In this document: positions 12,101 through 24,100 of the stretch, one piece after another
How the letters are laid out: each line of letters begins with the position of its first letter
Position numbering within the stretch: the first letter of the stretch is position 1
Assembly: GCA_030248065.1 (NCBI GenBank)
Contig: JASAMV010000311.1
Span: 1 to 64,000, forward strand
DNA: 64,000 bases
Direction of reading: 5' to 3'
From: Rhynchonema sp. JSB1_4
Lineage: Eukaryota > Nematoda > Chromadorea > Monhysterida > Xyalidae
Notes under the pieces: model-generated
What the model was told of the DNA's origin: nothing
What the model saw: only the letters and a program-made list of their open reading frames with translations
Database searches by the model: none
Position numbers and translations under genes: made by a program

Positions 12101-15100
12101 CATCAGACGTCTGACCACGCCCAACAGTCGAACCAGAGCATCGAAGCCCTCGATGACGGCTTGAACAGCATGAGCCTAAAAACAAGCAGCAGCGAGATGA
12201 AAATGCGAGACGAGATTGGATCAGAAATGATGTGATCTGCCGCGGCCACGTGGGCAATGAACAAACCGCGTCAAAAACGGCAATGACGAGGTCAATGATC
12301 AACATCAGTAGTTTGAATACGATAATTTTTTCGCGAGTAGATGGGTCATTGAAGACAAACGGTAAATAAAGACCAAAAACTGAACGGGTGTCAGTGTTCC
12401 TAAAAGCAGTTTGTTCACCTTTGTGCATTACCACCATTTGTTTCGTCAAGCAATGACACTGTAGTATCGGTTTCAGCACACAACAGGCATGCGCAGCCAT
12501 TACGCTCCAGTGCCCTAATACATCCTGTAAAAGGCGTGTGAAATATTGAACCATTTTGGTCGTCCAGTTCAAATCCACAGAAGAAATTCAACTGTTTGCA
12601 GCAAGAAAACCTGTCTGCTGCGCACATGACTCATACAACGGTGCGCTGCATGGGTCCCCAAGGACGAAGATTTCACAACTCGAAATGCACAACAAATGAT
12701 TTTGTCACGTTCACAGACCAACGTACAAAAATGTGTACCTCTAACGAACTGTTACGCTTTTGCATATGTAAATGCGCTAATGTGTACTAACAAGTAATTG
12801 GGAGCCGTGAAACATCAGTTTTGCAACAACCGTTACCATTGCATCACAATTTGACGCCGCCTATCCTTAAGCGTGGTGCATTACTTATTGGACACATTTC
12901 TCGCCCCTTCGCCCCTAATTTTTTTCGCCCCTTCTCGCCCCTCTCGCCCGTCTCGCCCGTCGGGAAGATCGGCCCCAAGTTTCCCGAGTCAGAACAACAT
13001 TCTTCAAGTTGGAGTATAGAGTAGCATCTTGCTTGCTACAGTATGTATACTGACAGTAACACACCTCCGCATGAAGACAACTTCGGCATAATGTTGCCAT
13101 GCTCAACAGCGCTGACCACACAATATAAACGCTCATAAAGCACATAACGTCAAATACAGATAGAAAACTTTGAATGGTCAAAATAGATGCAGCCACAAAA
13201 CAAACATAAGTAAACAAACAAAAAATGTTTGCCCCAACGAAGCCCCAAGAAAAAGACGAACAAACCGTCCCCCAAAAATGGGCCCGCGGGCAAAAAGCAG
13301 AGCCCCAAAAAAAAGCGAAACCCCCCCTTTTAAAAGCACAGAGTGCGTTATGTCTGGCCACCAGCTGGACAAGGAATGCGGTTGCCGTGTGTGATATAGA
13401 ACTTGTCAAACCACGTGCAAATCATCAAATCCGGAAACCGGAAACCGGATGATTGTGAAAGCACTTTCCGGCTGCCGGAAAACGGAAACCGGAAACCGGA
13501 AAATAAAAACCGGATTCCGGAAACCGGAAACCGGATTTCATTTTTTTGAGATTTGAATTCCGGAAACCGGAAACCGGATTCCGGAAACCGGATGATTGTG
13601 AAAGCGGCCTAAGGGCGCCCTAACGCAAGCCGCGCTCCAGTGTTGACAAATTTTGGTTTGGAACGTATCTATAAAACTTTTGTCAATAACAAGTGGCGTC
13701 CGTATGCATTCAAGGTACCGTTCCCTTCAAGCTCAAGTTGGTCTCGTTTCAAAAGGTCGTAAATTTTATCACATTTATGGTAGTGTTCGTATGCTCCTGC
13801 GGAACGCAAGTTAAAATTGAACTGAAGTGTCTCAAAAACTAGCAGATCAACCAAATCTTTGCTCATTTCCACATGGTCAAGATTAGCGCAATTTTGGTTC
13901 TTTGGTGTTCCATAACCAACTATCGTTCAGTAAAGTTCGAATGGAGGAGTTAGGTATTGGTCGCACAATGACTATATAAGAATTCATCAAAATCAATCCT
14001 GATCTTCACGTTCAGTCGCTCTTAACCACTGTGCTATTTGTGATTCTCACAAAACATTTTCAGCTGAAAATAATCCAGCAGATCAACCACGTTGCCGCAG
14101 GTCTGAAACATTCTCTTTACTACATGCTTTGTGTGCGATCACGCAACGCAACGTCATTGCCCCGTCACTTTCCCTCTTTGCGATTCAGGAAAAAAATTTG
14201 ACCAATTCTTATAAAGTCATTGTGCGACCAATATCAATCAGAGAATGCGCATTCTAGCCGACTTTTTGAGACACCGCATTGTATTGGTCGCACAATAACT
14301 TTATAAGAATTGGTCAAATTTTTTTCCTGAATCGTAAAGCAGGAAAGTGACGGGGTGGTGACGTTGCGTTGCGTGATCGCACACAAAGCATGTAGCAAAG
14401 AGAATGTTTCAGACCTGCGGCAACGTGGTTGATCCGCTAGATTATTTTTAGCTGAAAATGTTTTTTGAGAATCACAAATAGCACAGTGGTTAAGAGTGAC
14501 CAAAACTTGAAATTCAGGATTGATTTGATGAATTCTTATGTGGTCATTGTGCGACCAATACCTAATCTGAGTGGAACGACCCCTGCAACGGACACGATCG
14601 CATAAAACTCGTCACTCGTCAACGAACCCGGAATACAGCTGGCCTCAGTTGTCCATGTCAGATCAGCCTTGCATTCGAGTGTGCGCTGAGTGGTGATGGT
14701 ATCGGTGGACAGGGCATCCGCCCAGATATGGTTTGCAGCACACTGGATTGTGGCCTTACCACCAACATTCACCTGACATTACAGATACAGTATACGTAAA
14801 CTGACAGTTAAAATACCGGTACCTACTGTACAAAGGCAAACTACGCCAACACGAGCCCGATTTCGCAGCTGGCAGAATAGCGAAACGTGAAACATTCATA
14901 CATACGTGGCTGCTGATTTGGGAAATGTTACACGTTGAAGAATGGAAAGTGGAGCATGATGATGTTCTCTTTCTATTCGTTTTCAATACAAACCACCTTC
15001 GAAATCGGGCTCGTGTTGGTGTAGTTTGCCTTTATATACGTATTTTTATCCAGTTCCTGTCGTCATCAAAAATATTACACCGTGGACACTGTTTTCAGCC

Positions 15101-18100
15101 ACCTACATATATTGGTCGAACAATGACTATATAAGAATTGGTCAAATTTTTTTCCTGAATCGTGAAGAGGGAAAGTGACGGGGCAATGACGTTGCGTTGC
15201 GTGATCGCACACAAAGTATGTAGTAAAGAGAATGTTTCAGACCTGCGGCAACGTGGTTGATCTGCTAGATTATTTTTAGCTGAAAATGTTTTGTCAAAAA
15301 TACAAGTAGCATAGTGGTTAAGGTTGAACCTGAAGATCAGGGTAGATGAATTCTGATTTAGTCATTGTGCGATCAATACCTGTCTAGTTTGCTCGGGCCT
15401 TGCCAGGTCATTTCAGCATCAGGGATCTTTCTGTGGGTCCCACAAAGCAATCTTACGGCTTGGCGATATTGATGCGCGTATAAAAAGTTTGTCGTTTCTA
15501 TGTTTGGTGTGCAAGCCCAATCACAATCATGTATAACAGCAGTGAGTTTTGCCCGTTTCGGCCTGTTTTTACAGACGGGCGAGGTGCCAAGGTCTAACCA
15601 CAAGCCTGAGCCTAAGCCTTAGCCTAGCAAGCCCGCCTGTTTTTGTTGCGCACTCGCATCAATGAGTTTGGGGCATTAATGGCGCGAGACTATTTCGCAG
15701 GACACAATTTTGAATTTCGGTTCGGGACCCACGAAGGCGCAGCGCGTTAAACTGTTGTCGTTCATGCAGTTTCATGTATAAATGAAATCGTTTCTTGGAA
15801 ACAAAGTTGCAAAACCGAAACGCCTACCTTTGTTGTATCAGCCGTATATTCGTTCGTACAACATGACACCTGATTGACATTGGCGCCCAAAGCGAGTGCG
15901 GTCTTGGGACATGCTGAAAAGACCGGGGTGATATTTTTGAAACGGTGTAAAGGTCAGTTGGGTGTAAAGGTCGGTCGAAAGCTCGGTGTGAGAAAGTTCA
16001 GTGTAAGCTCGGCGTAAGCTTGAAACATTGCACGCTGGGCAAGCAGCAGACGCGCGTTTCTAAACGAATGGTCAACTTTGACAGTCTGCTGTGCTAACGT
16101 AGATCGTTTGTTTGCAATCTAGTTCATTTAAGCTGGTTGCAGAAACGTTTTAAAGGAATATTTTTAAGTTGCCTGACATTCCGCCGTGAGGCTATTGAGA
16201 AATTGAACATTCACTGACGGCGGTACCAAAAAAATTGATGCCGCTAACTGATCGCAGCACGAATTCAAAACGGCTCCATAAAAGGTCACGAAATTTATAA
16301 ATATCGTTTAAAAACGCTTGTGCAACCAGCCTAAACAAACAATATTGCAAACAGACGATTTACACTTGCACAGCAGACTGTCAAAGTTAACCTTTCGTTT
16401 AGAAACGCGCGTCTGCTGCTGGCTCAGCGTGCACTGTTTGAAGCTTACACTGAACTTTTTCACACCGAGCTTTCCACCGACCCTTACACCCAACTGACCT
16501 TTACACCGTTTCAAAAATATCACCCTGAGTTCTTTGCCTGACCAACGCAGAGAGCAAAAGCCTGGGCTGGATATTGCTATAACAAATGAAATGTCCGATA
16601 ATTTAGTGAACAATAAACCGACCGCATGGGTCCAGAGTGCAAGGCCGAGTTTCATCGCCTGGACAGGCGGTACCTCCATTAGCCGCCTGCTTCGTGATCG
16701 TGGGGGACCGTGTCTCAGTGCCGCTACCACACGTAACACTGCACCCGCTCCAGGCACCCCACGTGTACTCACAATCCACTGAAACATCATGCTCACTGCT
16801 GATCTGTTCAAGTGTTCGTCCTTAATGTACTCTAGACCATAGTCGAAATTCACTCATTTAGTTTTGACCCAGAAACTTTGAGACACTTTTGGCATTGCAT
16901 TCGAAGGGGTAGGCAACCTAGCTTTTGTGTTATAACTTTCTTTCCTCAGGTGCTTTTGTAAGCAAGCTACGAAGTCGAAAATCATCAGCGCCAAATTGGC
17001 TTGGTTACAAACGCATGTATAAAACCGTGTGAACAAAAACGTTATTCACCAAATGCTGCTTACAGTCAGCTCATTCGTCAAAGCGTTTGACCACACCAAG
17101 TTTTAATTTTAGCACATACAAAAAACCTAGATCCAGGCTTTCGTATGATAATATTGTGCAACACCAAAATTGCCTACACATAAAACCACGGCCGAGATCG
17201 ACTTTGTAAAACGGTTTCCGCTCTTGTTGTGGGTGCATGAGAGCGAGAGAATGCGATGTCATTGCTCAACGGTACACGGCTACAATTTTTGGTTGATGAA
17301 CACGCGCCTCCAGTGAATGGGGTGGCCTGGCCATGCACAGGTCCGCAAATGTCTGAGGCTCATGTGCATGCTTGGCTTGGCTACCATCAGTGCTCGAACG
17401 GATCCCGATCCCAATCCGGAAATTTCGATCCAGAAAATTTCAATCGTAATAAAATCCCAAAATCCCGATCCTGATTAATTTTCCGAGCCCGATTAATCAG
17501 AGCTGCTAAAAGTGGAGTTGTATCACTCTTGTATGATAGAAAAATGAGTACGACAACAGAAATGGGCAATAAAATGGTCCAGTTCAGTAGGCGCATTATT
17601 TTTTTCTGCGAGTGCCTTGTGGCCCGACTGCGGGGTATAAAAACAAAACATCTCCAGTAGTGCGATTAATACTGTGCCAAAAACAATGATCCCGATAGCT
17701 ATATCTCGATCCGGAAAAGCGATCCGGAAAACCGATCCTGGTTAATATTCCGGATCCCAATTCCGATCCCAACCACAACACGCACTGGCTACCGGTGTGT
17801 GGCTTGTAACCACTTTTGTGCCGTGCATCCGCTGAGCCCGAGCCTGATACGCTGTATGTGGACGCTGCACAAGCGCCTGAATGCACTGGAGACCGCAGCC
17901 AAAAATTGCAGCTGATGCTGTCACTTGAACCACAGTAGACCAACCTGCCGGGCATGCAGCCTCATTGCACGCCTGAGATGTCGGTCCCGTCGGACAAGCA
18001 GTGCCGCCATTTTGTGGCTGCGTTTCGATGTCGAGTGTCCGCGTTTGTGTGCCTCCGCCACAGGTGACACTGCACGGTTGCCAGGGGCTCCATGTAGATA

Positions 18101-21100
18101 CGCAGTCGACTGTAAACTCAACCATGGAAGCTAAAGCTAGACACACACGTAAAATACAATGAAGTCACGACACTGAAACTGCCGATGCCACAGTATTCGA
18201 CGGCAGCTTCGGTGTCGGGAAGCGAATATGGTGACACAATTCAAACATCCCAACCTATACATCCAGCAGTGTTACACTGTTCGGACTCGTCGGATGGACA
18301 TGCAGTTCCGGTGCCGACCGGTTCCGAACTGATAGTGGGTGAACGGGTACGAGTGCCGCCACCACACGGTGCAGAGCACGGCGACCACTCACCCCATACG
18401 AACACACAGTCGGCTGAAGCAACAACTTAAGGTGGAGTTATACTTGTCCTCATGTGGACAAATGGGTTTGAGGACATTTGTCTACACAAGAGGACATTTG
18501 GACAGTGTGGGTCGTGTAGACAACCCACACTGTCCAAAAGTGTCCGTTTTGTCCACAAGCGAACCCATATCAAAATTAAAGAAAGAGAAAAAGCACGATT
18601 TTGCTGCAATGGCTCTACGGTTAAAATTAAGCAAGATACCAAAACAATTAAAGTTTCTGGATCCCTCGAATCAGTAAACTGAATCTAGAATTAAAAGTCA
18701 ACGCACAATGAAAGCTGGTAAACTGAAAAAGAAATCTTTTGGGGGCCTGCCCCCCGCAAGAAACGCCACTGCCATCACTCTTGTCAGTGTTGAGATATTG
18801 CTTCAATTACATCTGATAGAGCTGTGTGTTGTGTATTCTTGTCTTCGACCTCTCTAATTATTCGTGGTTATGATATTCCGCTGAACGATTATGCCAGAAA
18901 GGTCGGTCTTTTATTTTTTACTACACGACACACCCAAGGGTTTAGGGTGCGGCCTTAGTCGCCACGTCTCTGGGCCGCACTTGGCCAGTCGGGCTGATCC
19001 TAGCCCGATACAGGGCCAGTCATGTGGGGCCCCACACCAAATGAACTTTAGGCTTAGGCTTAGGCGGCTTGAGGCTAAGCTTAGGCTTGGGTTGAACCAA
19101 TGGTGTAGTTGGGGGGAGTGGGGGGTCCCCCCTTAGGTACAGTAGGTAGGTTGCCGCCCCTCACCTGGTACAGTAGGTAGGTTGCCGCCCCTCCCCAGGT
19201 ACAGTAGGTAGGTTGCCGCCCCGCATTTTGGGTGGTACAGTAGGTTGCCGCCCAGCCTGGGTAGCTACACCACTGGGTTGAACTGACCCCTGTTATCGGG
19301 CCCCACCTACAACAGACTAGATTTTGATGCCATTACACTTGCTGGAGAACCTAGCACTTACAGAATGTACATATGGGTCTCAATCGGGCCGAATTAGGCG
19401 GACCCGGCCCGGCCCGGACTGAACTAAATTTTCATGATGATCTTATGAGGCTAAATTTTTGTTTGAAGGTGACAGTTTTGTGACAAAAATTGCGGCGTAG
19501 GACGCCACTGATCAATTTTAACGTTGAAGTTGCGAGGAATTTGGGACTTTTAAACCAAAATTAGTTATTTTCACCTCTTTTGGTTATGTCGGGCCTTTTT
19601 GGACAGGCCATCTCTGTCCGATCTTCCAAATCTCTAGCCCGGCCCGACCGGGCCAGCCCGATTGAGACCTCTGGATGTGTCCCGATACCGCACCAACCCC
19701 ACGGGGTCAGGGTGGTGTGCTTTCATTTGTTTTTGTTTCACTTTTGCGACTTGTGCGTGATTCAAGACTTGGTTTGGGCTCTGGTATTTCTGACAAGTTG
19801 ATATAAGCGCACAAAGTTGCGTGGAAGGCGAGAAATCACAAGCCAAAAGTTCAAATTTTTGAACTCTGATCATGAGGACACTTGTGGACAGCTCGTGTGG
19901 ACAAATGTCCGCATGAGATTGTCCTCATAGTGAGTTATACTTGTCCTCATCCAAGTATAACTCATCAAGAGGACAATTTGTCCAAAACTGTCTACAAGCG
20001 TGTCCACAAGACCCAGTATGGACAAGTATAACTCCACCTTTAGACCAGCAATCTAGAAAAATTTCCTTTGAAGTGAGACCCAGATCTGAGGGCGCATTGT
20101 AAAGTACAGCATTTCGCGCTACAAACATCTCGCTCGTCCACACTGGTTCGATTGCTTGTTGACTAGTTGCAATTGACTTGATTCTATGGGGCTTATTCTA
20201 ACGTAGTCTACCCATATGCTCATACTCGTGCTAACGCAGCAGCGTGTCTGTTGTCATCAACGCAGTCGTCCCGCTATCCAAGTGCGTGTAATGTGTAACC
20301 CTGTTTTGCTCACGCTCATTCAGGGCGTTTTTTGGTCGACATTTTCTCTTTTATGTTTGCGTTCATGTTAACGTTAATATGAAGGTTAAGGTCAAGTTTA
20401 GTTTTAAGGTTAGGTTAAGGTAATTCGACTTTTGTGGGCCGAATCCAGCTGCGTTAGCATTACATACTATAAGAGCACATGAGTAGACTATAATAGACTT
20501 AGTCGATTCAACAAGGTTACCGTCCAGTGTCAACTAACCGTTACAAGTCTGCGTGTTGCAGGCTTGCGATTCCGGGTCCGGACACGCTGTGCCTCCATTT
20601 GCAGCCGGCGTTGTGATGTCCGGTGTTCGTGTCTGCGTGCCGCCACCACACGTCGCACTGCATGCACCCCAATCGTTCCACGTGTACACACAGTCGACTG
20701 GGAAATTTGAAAACTTTTTTGCGTATTGCGAAAGCCTTTTGAAAGTTGCGTATCATTGCGTCTTGTTCTTTTTTCAACAAAGTCTAGATATGAACTGGGC
20801 TATCAAGCCACACGGAATACACCTTCGCGCATTTTGGGGGATGCGTTTCGAAACGTGTGCACGCACAGTGTCGTCCGCCAGTTTCTTGAGTGAACAACAA
20901 CAGCTTACCGGGACAAGGCTGCGTGTTGCAAGCTTGCGATTCAGCGCTTGGGCAAGCATTGCCGCCATTTGACGGTTGTGTGGTGATTGTTGGTGTGCGT
21001 GTCTGCGTGCCGCCACCGCACGTCGCACTGCATGCACCCCAATCGTTCCACGTGTACACACAGTCAGCTGTGAAATTTGAAAACGTTTTTGCGTATTGCG

Positions 21101-24100
21101 TGAACACTTTTGAAAATAGCAGATCAGTGCGTGTTGTTCTTTTCAACCAAGTCTAGATGAACTGGACTATCAAGCCACACGGAATATTTTGGGGGAAGCG
21201 TTTCGAAACATGTGCACGCACAGTGTCGCCCATCAGTCTTTTGAGTGAATAACAGCCAACCAGGACAAGGCTGCGTGTTGCAGGCTTGCGATTCAGCGCT
21301 TGGGCAAGCATTGCCTCCATTTGACGGTTGTGTGGTGATTGTTGGTGTGCGTGTCTGCGTGCCTCCACCACATGTCACGCTACACGCTCCGTATGCCGAC
21401 CAGGTGTACGCACAATGTACTGTAATGTCGCGATTTGGTAGGGTGATCATAGAAAATACAAACGGATACGACCACCCTCCTTATCAAATGATATCTGTAT
21501 CACATTCATCCCGAAGGGCTGTGATGGGATACTGTAGGAGGAACATATCTCGTTGACAAATCGTGTGTCAGATGGAGTATTTTGCAGCAGACTGGGCATC
21601 AAAATGTGCTTTATGTCACGACGAGTGTTTCACAACAAAAAGCTAAAGTTGTAGCGCATTACGTACATACAGTACCTGGACACGTGAGTGGTTGCAGCAC
21701 AACGGGGTCACCCCACGGTCCACCAACGATTGCTTCAAAGTTGCTCGTCCCAAGATAACCCAAGGCGACTATCCCACCAGCACCAGCGCCGACGGCTACC
21801 GGCACAGCTATGGCTGCGGCGAGTCCTGCGTCTGCAGCCAGTGCGGCAGCCTGTGCTTGCGAAGGACTCAGGCCGAAAGCTTGCAGTTGCGCAAGCAGTT
21901 GGTTCTGCAGCGCGCTCAGTCCACCGTCCGGCGAACTAGGCTGCAAATTACATAATGCATGTGTGTGTAAATTAGGTGTTTTGAAAAACATCATTCCGTC
22001 AGGATCAAATCTTGACACAAAATGTTCACCTGAATTGAGCCAGTCTGTGGAGCTGAACCCTGTGAGATGCCTCCCTGCGAAGAACCTGACTGACCGGGGC
22101 CGCTCTGAGAGCCGGTTTGTGATCCGGGTTGATTAGAAGAACCCTGGAATGAAAGTCGGCCGTCAACTTGTGAATGGCCCACATGCTCGAAAGTGCTACC
22201 GCCACCGGGATGGTTGGCAACAGTGTATGTATTTGATGTATCTTACGCTCTCCACATCGGTGCGTTAATTCCCTTTTATTCCCAAAGCGTGCGTGCGTTG
22301 AACAAGGCTGCCGTTCGCGCAAACACGCAACAAATTGAGGTCAGCCACCTTGAGGTTGTTATCATCGTGTTTGGTGGCGCAATGAGACAATGGCGCTTTC
22401 GACAAGTTGGGCCAATAAGGTTGAATTACTTGCTGTAAGCGTGCATTATTTCCTTGATGATACCTGATTGGTTCCTTGCTGGTTCGTGCCCTGATTAGAC
22501 CCCTGTTGGTTGTTCGAGCCTTGCTGATTGTTGTTGCCTTGTTGGTTTTGGTTGTTGGAGTTCTGATTGTTCTGCTGATTTTGATTGTTGTTCTGGTTTT
22601 GATTCCGGTTCGATTGATCGTTGTTTTTCTGCGGTTCCCTCTCCCGCGTGCGGTCTTGTCGATCCTTCGATTCCTTCCTGCACTTTTCGACCAACGACGG
22701 GCTGGTTTCGACGCCAAACATTGTGTCCGGCTGAAAGTGACACGCGCACGTCATCATCAGGAACAACAGCAATGAAACTGACTTGTGGACTTCTTCCGCA
22801 CAATGCGCGGACGTTCTGGCGACGCAGATTTTGAAGCGCGATTGTGAACTAAGAGCACCGACCTTGAAGAACGAGCTCATCATGTCGATCACATCGTCAC
22901 AATCATAACATCTATCGTTGCACTCGGCGTCCACTGTGTGCACGCGGCAGATGTTGTAGCGAAGCACCAACTCCCTAGAACTCAGGATATTCAGCAGTTA
23001 TGTTTTATTAAAAAATGCTGGAAAGTTTTAGTAACGATTTTCGCCGTTTCTATAAAGATAAGGGAGCAAACATTATCTGTTGGCTGCAGTGAAGGCCCAC
23101 AACTACAAAAACTCAATATACGCTTGCATTTCAAACACCAGGAACTAATAACGAATGATTTTTTTAGCCATTGCGCCATACTTCCAGTTCCAGGCAGGAT
23201 ACAGACTGATAGACACACTCACTCACCCGTCGACCGTCTTTTGCACAACGTCAGTGATCACTTCCCCGTCAATCACATCGACGTGTCGTTCGTCACCCAA
23301 ATGCGAGTCTGCGGCGTACCGCGGTCGTTGCACGGTGATCGAACGATTCTGGTCGCCGTACTCCGGTGTCATGCGGCACGATATCGGCGCCAGGCCGCGA
23401 CTCTCACAGCACATCATTTCGATCCTGTTTTATAACACAATCGTGTCCGCAGGTTCAGCAACTGATCCTCCGAACTGTGTTGGTAGTGTTTGGCGGCTTA
23501 TAACTATGACTTTGTGCTGGGCACCCGTTTTCTCACGATTTTGGTGCTCTGACTGTCTTTCAATTTCAACCTACATACCATTACAGCAGCAACAGTCGGT
23601 AAACTAACGTTCGTCTGTTCTTCTTCTCATCCCACCAGCTTCGCCATCCAGCCACGTACCACAACTTGTTGGCGGGCAGGTACGGCCGGTTCCACGGTTT
23701 CGTACATCGTGACTTCCAGAAGCAATACTGCAATCGCACAGCGAAAAACGTCGGTATCACAATTTTTTAGACACTGCGAAATGCTGACGCGGGTCTGACA
23801 CTTTCCTCTCTGCCGATGACCCAAAGTGTTCAGAAGTATAACCTGTCCACGAGCTGTGACGACTGCATACATGACGCAGGTTAAGTCAAGCATGACGCAA
23901 CGTGCGAATAGGCGTACCCTTACCGCATTGGCGGAGATTCAGATTGGAAACTCACACAATTGCTGTGCGTCAATTCATGACATCGTGATATGAACGTGTA
24001 GTCCTTGTAGCTTTCGCCACCACTCACACGAGCGCCCTGACTGCGTCGATCCAGTTGACGTATGCGGCGCGAACTGCGAGCGTGCAATAGATCGATTCGG

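Noticed and set aside
12072..12580. 168-codon minus-strand ORF as a gene
   Set aside because: No coding signature across its length; only a ~110-base part has splice-like borders and it fits no neighbour in phase.
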